From contig JASLAV010000863.1 of assembly GCA_030146905.1 (NCBI GenBank), forward strand, positions 1 to 9,920: a stretch of DNA of 9,920 nucleotides, written 5' to 3'. Origin of the DNA: Lentzea sp. GTDB lineage: Bacteria; Actinomycetota; Actinomycetes; Mycobacteriales; Pseudonocardiaceae. The first letter of the stretch is position 1; the number at the start of each line of letters is the position of its first letter. The notes under the pieces were generated by a model that saw nothing but the letters and a program-made list of their open reading frames with translations, searched no databases and was not told where the DNA came from. Below, one piece after another: positions 5,688-9,920 of this stretch. Made by a program: the position numbers and the translations under genes.

Positions 5688-7324
5688 TGACTCCGCGTGG
5701 CCGGGTGGTCGGACTCGTGTGCGCCGTCGCCGTGCTCATCGCGGCGGTGCTGATCCTGCGACAGGCCGACGGTACAACGGAAAAGCCCAGCTCAGGTGCC
5801 GTCCGACTAACACAGTACGCGGCGGATTTCGTGATTTTGCCGTCTCAACCGGCTGTGCCCGAACCACCGTCCTCCGTCTGGAGCAGTGAGGGGAGGGTCC
5901 AGTGGGTGCCCGTGCCCGGCGCGTCCGGGTACGAGGTCGACGGCCGGCTCGTCGCGTCACCCGAGATCGCGGGCTCCGGCCGGCCGCAGGTGAGGGCGGT
6001 CGACGCGTTCGGGCGGCGGTCGTCACCCCGGCGCGCCGGGGAACGCCCCGTAGACGACTCGTGGCGCCGGGCGTTCGCCGGCGGCCTGGACGACTTCGAC
6101 GACACCTTCCTCGAACGCCGCTACCACCTGAGCGGCCGCCGCGGGTGCGTGAACCCGCACTCCGGCTCCGGCGGACGCCTCGTGATCGACATGCCGTGCG
6201 GGAACGACACGGCGGTGCTGCGCTCGCGGAGGCTGCTGCGGCTCGACGAGTCGGACGAGCTGGGCCGGGTGGCCGTCGTGACCGACGCCGCCGGACCGCG
6301 CGGCGAACTGGTGCTCGACCTGGTCCCCGGCACGCCGGACACGATCGCGCCCGTCCCGCCCGCGGACGCCGTCCGCGTGGTGGTGGACGACTCGGTGGCC
6401 CCCGGCACGCGCGGCGGGGGCGTCCTGCACCGGTTCGAGGTCGTGCCGACGCGCTCCGGGGTGCGCGTTCTGCGGGACGGCGCGCAGATCGCCGAGTCCC
6501 CGGTCGTTCCCCGGTGGCGTGAGGCCGCCGTGCTGATCGGCGTCACCCCTCCGCCCGCCTATCCCGGACGGGTCGAGGTGGACGCGGTCGGCATCAGCGG
6601 GCCGCTCCAGCCGGTGGACGAGGTGACCGAGACCAGGGTCGTGGCGGGGACCCTGCGCGTGCTGGACCCCGATGAGGAGGCACCGGGCATAGGTACAGCG
6701 CGTGCGCCGTTGCGCGGAGCGTCGTCAGCGCGGTTGCGCGCGACGGTGCGGATCGGTGCCGGCGGTGACCTGAACGGCCTGGTCGCGCAGCTGGGACCGG
6801 TGCGGGTGCCGATGCGGCCGGTCGTGAGCGGGTGGTCCTCCGCGCGGGACGGCGAGCTGACCGTCACCGCCGACGTCCCCTCCGGCCTGCTCGGCGAGGC
6901 GGGACCGGACGCGCTGGCGCCGTTCGTGCTGCGGATGCCCGGCGCGTCGCAGGCGCAGGTGCTGGAGAGCTACCTGGAGGTGCCGGGCCTCTCGCCGGCG
7001 AGGATGGGCAACGCTCCGCCGGAGCCCGCGCCCGTTTTGCCCGTGATGACCGCTCAGTTCATCGCTGTGGCCCCGAACGAGGCGACGTTGGGCATCACCC
7101 TCGACGCCGCCTCCGCGCGATCAGTGGCGCCTGTGGCGGGCTTTGAGGTGTACGTGGACAGCGGCCACGCCGCGACGGTGCCGATGCCCGGCGGTGTCGG
7201 TGGCCGGCACGAGCTCCGGCTCTCGCTGAAGGGCAGCCACAACGTCGAAGTCCGCCTGCGCCCCGAGGATCCGGGGCGGCAGACGGACTCCGTGTGGCTC
7301 GAACTCAGCCGAAGTTCTCGATGA
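5687..7324 (+). CDS. Secreted or membrane-anchored protein with fibronectin-III-like and concanavalin-like regions, function unknown
   Basis: The 545-residue product starts with a basic MTPRGR and one hydrophobic helix (7-25, no clear cleavage site), so it is either anchored by its N terminus or exported. After a low-complexity stretch, residues 58-114 (WVPVPGASGYEVDG, then VRAVDAFGRRSSP) look like a fibronectin type III domain. Residues 130-305 have the pattern of a concanavalin/laminin-G-like beta sandwich: DDFDDTFLERRYHLSG, a possible disulphide Cys154-Cys171, and HRFEVVPTRSGVRVLRDG at 248-265. Residues 310-435 may be a second such module. A Pro-rich linker (443-453) precedes a final beta-rich domain. 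No catalytic motif is visible, so a binding or cell-surface role is the best inference. I do not recognise the family. It is transcribed divergently from livK and overlaps the pdtaR 3' end by 20 bp. Confidence 0.8.
   Translation: MTPRGRVVGLVCAVAVLIAAVLILRQADGTTEKPSSGAVRLTQYAADFVILPSQPAVPEPPSSVWSSEGRVQWVPVPGASGYEVDGRLVASPEIAGSGRPQVRAVDAFGRRSSPRRAGERPVDDSWRRAFAGGLDDFDDTFLERRYHLSGRRGCVNPHSGSGGRLVIDMPCGNDTAVLRSRRLLRLDESDELGRVAVVTDAAGPRGELVLDLVPGTPDTIAPVPPADAVRVVVDDSVAPGTRGGGVLHRFEVVPTRSGVRVLRDGAQIAESPVVPRWREAAVLIGVTPPPAYPGRVEVDAVGISGPLQPVDEVTETRVVAGTLRVLDPDEEAPGIGTARAPLRGASSARLRATVRIGAGGDLNGLVAQLGPVRVPMRPVVSGWSSARDGELTVTADVPSGLLGEAGPDALAPFVLRMPGASQAQVLESYLEVPGLSPARMGNAPPEPAPVLPVMTAQFIAVAPNEATLGITLDAASARSVAPVAGFEVYVDSGHAATVPMPGGVGGRHELRLSLKGSHNVEVRLRPEDPGRQTDSVWLELSRSSR
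7256..7282 (-). terminator. Candidate terminator hairpin for pdtaR inside the opposing gene
   Basis: Stem CTGCGCCCCG (7256-7265) pairs with CGGGGCG-g-CAG (7272-7282) with one bulged base and a 6-base loop. It lies about 23 bases beyond the pdtaR stop in the direction of pdtaR transcription, but within the last codons of the plus-strand gene. No U-tract follows. GC-rich hairpins without a U-tract have been proposed as terminators in actinobacteria. It could equally be a by-product of coding sequence. Confidence 0.3.
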
Positions 7325-7916
7325 CGGCCTCTGCGACGGCCTTCATCGTCGTGCGGCGGTCCATGGCGGTGCGCTGCACCCACCTGAACGCCTCCGGCTC
7401 ACTCAGACCCTGCTTGGTCATGAGAACGCCCTTGGCCCGTTCCACGACCTTGCGCGTCTCGAGGCGCTCGGTCAGCCCCGCCACCTCCTGCTCCAGCGCG
7501 GCCAGCTCGGTGAACCGGCTGATCGCCAGCTCGATCGCGGGCACGAGGTCCCGCTTGGCGAACGGCTTGACCAGGTAGGCCATCGCACCGGCGTCGCGGG
7601 CGCGTTCGACCAGGTCTCGCTGGCTGAACGCGGTGAGGATCACGACCGGCGCGATCCGGTTGCCCGCGATGTGCTGCGCCGCCTCGATCCCGTCGACCTT
7701 GGGCATCTTGACGTCCAGGATCACGAGGTCGGGGTTGAGCTCGGAAGCGAGCTTGATGGCCTCTTCACCATCTGCGGCCTCACCCGCCACGTCGTAGCCC
7801 TCTTCCCGCAGCATCTCCACGAGGTCGAGGCGAATGAGCGCCTCGTCCTCGGCGACGAGCACACGAGGGGCCTTGCGCGTGGCTTCGGACTGGGCCTCGG
7901 CAGCCTGCTGGGTCAC
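7305..7916 (-). CDS. pdtaR: PdtaR-like response regulator with an ANTAR RNA-binding output domain
   Basis: Two-component response regulator acting on RNA. The 203-residue length and sequence match the mycobacterial PdtaR (Rv1626) type. The receiver domain (about 17-130) has acidic pocket EDE (23-25), phospho-acceptor Asp68 in VILDVKMP, Thr95 in LTAF and Lys117 in KPF. A helical linker (133-152) leads to the ANTAR domain (about 147-203: LTERLETRKVVERAKGVLM, then EAFRWVQRTAMDRRTTMKAVAEAVI). ANTAR proteins bind paired hairpins in target RNAs and prevent termination. The partner kinase in mycobacteria is PdtaS; none is in this window. The start is GTG at 7914-7916, set by AGGAGGA (7922-7928) five bases upstream. 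It lies 42 bp after the unknown gene on the same strand, so the two may be co-transcribed. Confidence 0.92.
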   Translation of the reverse strand: MTQQAAEAQSEATRKAPRVLVAEDEALIRLDLVEMLREEGYDVAGEAADGEEAIKLASELNPDLVILDVKMPKVDGIEAAQHIAGNRIAPVVILTAFSQRDLVERARDAGAMAYLVKPFAKRDLVPAIELAISRFTELAALEQEVAGLTERLETRKVVERAKGVLMTKQGLSEPEAFRWVQRTAMDRRTTMKAVAEAVIENFG

Positions 7917-7958
7917 CGGGGTCCTCCTGACGATCGTTCTTGCGGGCGAAAGGGCAGT

Positions 7959-8777
7959 CTACCGGCGAGGAGGCCCCTGATCAGGCTCGGCAGCCGTGAC
8001 GGCAGACACGAACTCCTCCGGCCACGGGTAGGTCCGCATGCCCTCCTCGACGTCCTCGGCCGGCGCGTCGAGACGACGGAGCGCGATCTCCCCGGCGGTG
8101 CCGAAGTCCCGGTGACCGAGCCGGTCGCGGATCTCCGCCTCCGCGGGACCACCCGCCCACTCGACGAACCAGGCCTCACCCATCGGAAGTGCTCGCAACC
8201 AGCTCGCGTCATGCCACAGGTGTACCCGGCGCAGCAGGGCGCTCCCAGTGGCCGCTTTCGCGACCTCCTCGTCGGTGCCGCCGCCGTCGGTGTACTCCAA
8301 GCCGCGGAACTCGTGCATCCAGCGCACGTACCGCATGCCCAGGTCCCACGCCTTCTCGTCGACCCCGGCGAGCACGACGGCGGCGTCACCGGTGGTCAGC
8401 TCGGAGGACCGCCGGTACTGCCGGTGCCGCAGCCCGGCGACGCCCATGCCGAACCCGTCCTCGGTGCGCGGGAGCAGCTCGAACAGCAGCGGCCCCAGAG
8501 CCCTGCCGTTCAGGTGCAGCTTGACGGTCTCCCCCGGTTCCACCGTGCGGAACACGTGGGCGGGCCTGACGATGCTCGCGGGCGGCATCAGCTGGAGCAC
8601 GCTGGCTGCGGTGCACGCCGCGAGCAGCACCTTGGCCTCGAGCTGCCGCTGGGCCTCGGTCGCCGCGCCGGGCAGCAGGCCCCCGTCGCGGACGGCGGGA
8701 ACCGCCTGGGACAGGTTCTCGCCCGTGTAGGTGCGCCGCAGATCGGCGAGCTGGTCCGTGATGGACAGACGTGCCAT
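7959..8777 (-). CDS. Uncharacterised 272-residue cytoplasmic protein
   Basis: I do not recognise this family. I chose the ATG at 8775-8777, preceded by GAGG about nine bases upstream, because the product then begins with a well-behaved helix, MARLSITDQLADLRRTYTGE. Reading back to about 8900 adds 41 residues with no ribosome site. There is no signal peptide or transmembrane segment. Residues 1-65 look helical (LEAKVLLAACTAASVLQLM at 47-64). Residues 66-140 look beta-rich and contain ETVKLHLNGRALGPLLFELLPRTEDGFGMGVAGLRHRQYRRS. The remainder is Trp-rich (WDLGMRYVRWMHEF at 144-157; HLWHDASWLRALPMGEAWFVEWAGG at 186-210) and ends in a Pro/Arg tail. GC-rich third positions in this frame support real coding. 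Neighbours are pdtaR, 42 bp downstream, and a PLDc_N protein gene about 200 bp upstream on the same strand. Confidence 0.8.
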   Translation of the reverse strand: MARLSITDQLADLRRTYTGENLSQAVPAVRDGGLLPGAATEAQRQLEAKVLLAACTAASVLQLMPPASIVRPAHVFRTVEPGETVKLHLNGRALGPLLFELLPRTEDGFGMGVAGLRHRQYRRSSELTTGDAAVVLAGVDEKAWDLGMRYVRWMHEFRGLEYTDGGGTDEEVAKAATGSALLRRVHLWHDASWLRALPMGEAWFVEWAGGPAEAEIRDRLGHRDFGTAGEIALRRLDAPAEDVEEGMRTYPWPEEFVSAVTAAEPDQGPPRR

Positions 8778-8977
8778 GACAGCAGTCCTCGTTTCCGCCG
8801 CCCGGCTCGGCACGACAAGGACGCAGTGCACGCGTCTACGTGGTCGGTTCGCTTCGGCGAGCAGGAGTTGCTGAACACCGCGGCGGAGAGTGCCGCCCAC
8901 TGCCGGGGAGCGGCTCCAGCCTCACGTCTGCTCGGACGCCGCTGACCACGTTACCGGATCGGCGCACCTGGTTTTCC
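8778..8977. other. Intergenic stretch between the unknown gene and the PLDc_N gene
   Basis: About 200 bp with no supportable ORF. It must hold the promoter of the 7959-8777 gene, but I see no convincing -35/-10 pair. A short GC hairpin (GGCGG at 8882-8886, CCGCC at 8893-8897, 6-base loop) could end transcription of the PLDc_N gene on the minus strand, but the stem is only 5 bp. Confidence 0.4.
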
Positions 8978-9331
8978 TCACTGGTCCTCGCGTCCTTTGC
9001 GCCGCTGTTCCTCCGCGCGCTCACGGCAGCGCCGGAGGAACTCCTCGTCGTCGCGGGCACTCGCGGCAGCCGAACGCCCCGGCCTGTCGTACTCGGGAGA
9101 GGAAGGCGCACCGCGTTCGAACGCGCTGAAGCGCGCACGCCCGGTCCCCACCGGGCGACCCGCCACGAACCACGCGATCGAACCCACCAACGGGAACAGC
9201 AGAACCAGAAGAAGCCACACCATCTTCGGCAGATTGCGAACGGATCCTTCGTCGGTCGTGATCACGTCCACGACAGCGAAGATCACCAGGCCCAGCATCA
9301 GCACTCCGAACAGCCCACCGAAGTACAGCAT
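8978..9331 (-). CDS. Small PLDc_N-domain membrane protein
   Basis: A 117-residue protein starting at ATG 9329-9331, preceded by a G-rich GGGGGTGGGG run. An earlier in-frame start would only add Arg-rich residues before the first helix. Two transmembrane helices (about 2-24, and 37-60 with MVWLLLVLLFPLVGSIAWFVAG) flank a short loop, DVITTDEGSVRNLPK. This is the pattern of the phospholipase D N-terminal (PLDc_N) two-helix domain, seen alone in many actinobacterial proteins and at the N terminus of cardiolipin synthases. The rest (about 61-117) is a highly charged tail rich in Arg and Glu, probably a cytoplasmic helix or coiled coil (EEFLRRCRERAEEQRRKGRED). There is no catalytic HKD motif, so no enzyme activity is expected. 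Function unknown. It is transcribed away from the TPP-enzyme gene. Confidence 0.8.
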   Translation of the reverse strand: MLYFGGLFGVLMLGLVIFAVVDVITTDEGSVRNLPKMVWLLLVLLFPLVGSIAWFVAGRPVGTGRARFSAFERGAPSSPEYDRPGRSAAASARDDEEFLRRCRERAEEQRRKGREDQ

Positions 9332-9459
9332 CCCCACCCCCAGGTCGCACGGTCGCCGCACATCGTGGCACCGACCTGCGCGCCGCACCCGGCGTTTGCG
9401 GCAACAGCTCCTGAGGCACGGCGCAGACGAGGCTCAGCGCCAGAGCTGCTGCGCGACCG

Positions 9460-9496
9460 TTGTCCTGGCAGTGAGCAGCCCTTAGCGTCGGTTCCA
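9460..9496 (+). promoter_or_regulatory. Candidate leaderless promoter of the TPP-enzyme gene
   Basis: TTGTCC (9460-9465), exactly 17 bases, TAGCGT (9483-9488, fits TANNNT), then seven bases to the ATG at 9496. Transcription would start at or next to the start codon. There is no Shine-Dalgarno, and an in-frame TGA at 9472-9474 with no intervening start codon excludes an upstream start. Of the promoters proposed in this window this is the best match. Confidence 0.55.
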
Positions 9497-9920
9497 TGCC
9501 CAACGGTGCCGAGAGCTTGCTGGAAGTGCTGGCCGCGCACGACGTCGAGGTCGTGTTCGGCCTGCCCGGCGTCCACAACCTCGCCATCTGGGAGGCACTG
9601 CGCACACAGCCCGGCATCCGCATGATCGGCGTGCGCCACGAGCAGACGGCGGTCTACGCGGCGGACGGCTACGCACGGGCGACGGGCAGGCTCGGCGTGG
9701 CGGTCGTGACCACCGGGCCGGGTGCGGCGAACACGCTCGGCGCGACCGGTGAGGCCTGGGCGTCGGGCAGTCCGGTGCTCGTGATCGCCACGGACATCCC
9801 GTCGACGCTCAGGCGCCCCGGCGTCCACCGGGGTGTGCTGCACGAGACGCGGGACCAGAGGGCCATGTTCGTGCCGGTCACCAAGGCGTCGTTCGACGTG
9901 CCCGCCGCGCAGGAGCTGGG
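9496..9920 (+). CDS. Thiamine-pyrophosphate-dependent enzyme, acetolactate synthase/2-oxo acid decarboxylase superfamily (3' end cut by the window edge)
   Basis: The N-terminal 141 residues of what should be a 500-600 residue enzyme. They cover most of the pyrimidine-binding domain: GAESLLEVLAAHDVEVVFGLPG (4-25), the catalytic Glu49 in RHEQTAVYAADGYARATGR (47-65) that activates the thiamine cofactor, and the conserved TTGPGAANT (72-80). The GLPGVHNL and VLHETRDQR segments recall the 5-guanidino-2-oxopentanoate decarboxylase (AruI-like) branch more than biosynthetic IlvB, but this is from memory and the FAD and TPP domains lie outside the window. The specific reaction is therefore open: decarboxylase, acetolactate synthase or a carboligase. 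There is no evidence that it belongs to the liv system. It is divergent from the PLDc_N gene across a 164-bp gap. Confidence 0.88.
   Translation, partial: MPNGAESLLEVLAAHDVEVVFGLPGVHNLAIWEALRTQPGIRMIGVRHEQTAVYAADGYARATGRLGVAVVTTGPGAANTLGATGEAWASGSPVLVIATDIPSTLRRPGVHRGVLHETRDQRAMFVPVTKASFDVPAAQEL

Noticed and set aside
7976..7985. Perfect 10-bp palindrome CCTGATCAGG near the end of the unknown gene
   Set aside because: Short, inside coding sequence, without flanking symmetry or a promoter beside it. A palindrome of this size is expected by chance in several kilobases.
8778..8900. Extending the unknown 272-residue protein to 313 residues
   Set aside because: The added 41 residues are Arg-rich with no ribosome site at the earlier start, while the ATG at 8777 has a plausible GAGG upstream.
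7671..8945. A 424-codon open frame on the plus strand opposite pdtaR and the unknown gene
   Set aside because: It runs antisense through the certain pdtaR receiver domain. Composition is that of a GC-rich shadow frame, and the minus-strand frames have the better third-position GC pattern and ribosome sites.
8840..9625. A 261-codon plus-strand frame running into the TPP-enzyme region
   Set aside because: It is antisense to the PLDc_N gene and out of frame with the clear TPP-enzyme reading from 9496. It has no domain and no ribosome site.
9496..9920. Counting the TPP enzyme as part of a branched-chain amino acid locus with liv
   Set aside because: It is on the opposite strand, about 4 kb from livK, with unrelated genes between, and its motifs do not clearly match biosynthetic IlvB.

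Overview
The window reads as a piece of a high-GC actinobacterial chromosome. GC is very high at third codon positions, GTG starts are common, there is an ANTAR-type response regulator of the PdtaR class, and two genes look leaderless. The gene set fits Pseudonocardiales-like actinomycetes (the Lentzea/Saccharothrix/Actinosynnema type), but that placement is inference from style, not from a marker gene. I see no tRNA, rRNA, CRISPR array, insertion sequence or phage gene.

Left half, minus strand (5461 down to 1): a complete high-affinity branched-chain amino acid ABC importer operon in the order livK-livH-livM-livG-livF. It encodes a lipoprotein binding protein, two permeases and two ATPases. 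livF runs off the left edge, probably only a few codons short of its stop. livH/livM, livM/livG and livG/livF each overlap by the four bases ATGA, so translation is probably coupled. livK is separated from livH by about 75 bp holding a strong 12-bp-stem hairpin that almost touches the livH ribosome binding site. LivM carries an extra N-terminal membrane region of about 250 residues.

The 225-bp region 5462-5686 is the richest regulatory stretch. It holds two perfect inverted repeats of identical design (8-bp arms, 6-bp spacer) with centres 42 bp apart. One overlaps a candidate livK promoter. The livK leader also contains an 11-codon upstream ORF with its own good Shine-Dalgarno. The other side of the region drives a divergent plus-strand gene (5687-7324) for a secreted or membrane-anchored protein with a fibronectin-III-like segment and concanavalin-like beta-sandwich segments. 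It has no Shine-Dalgarno and looks leaderless.

Right half: this secreted-protein gene meets the pdtaR-like ANTAR response regulator gene (7305-7916, minus) tail to tail, and the two coding regions overlap by 20 bp. Upstream of pdtaR on the same strand are an unrecognised 272-residue cytoplasmic protein (7959-8777) and a small two-helix PLDc_N-type membrane protein (8978-9331). Divergent from the latter, at 9496, begins a thiamine-pyrophosphate-dependent enzyme of the acetolactate synthase/decarboxylase superfamily. It is cut by the right edge and preceded by a good leaderless promoter.

The best candidate for something not previously described is the livK control region: paired operators, upstream ORF and divergent secreted protein. 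The unrecognised gene beside pdtaR comes second.
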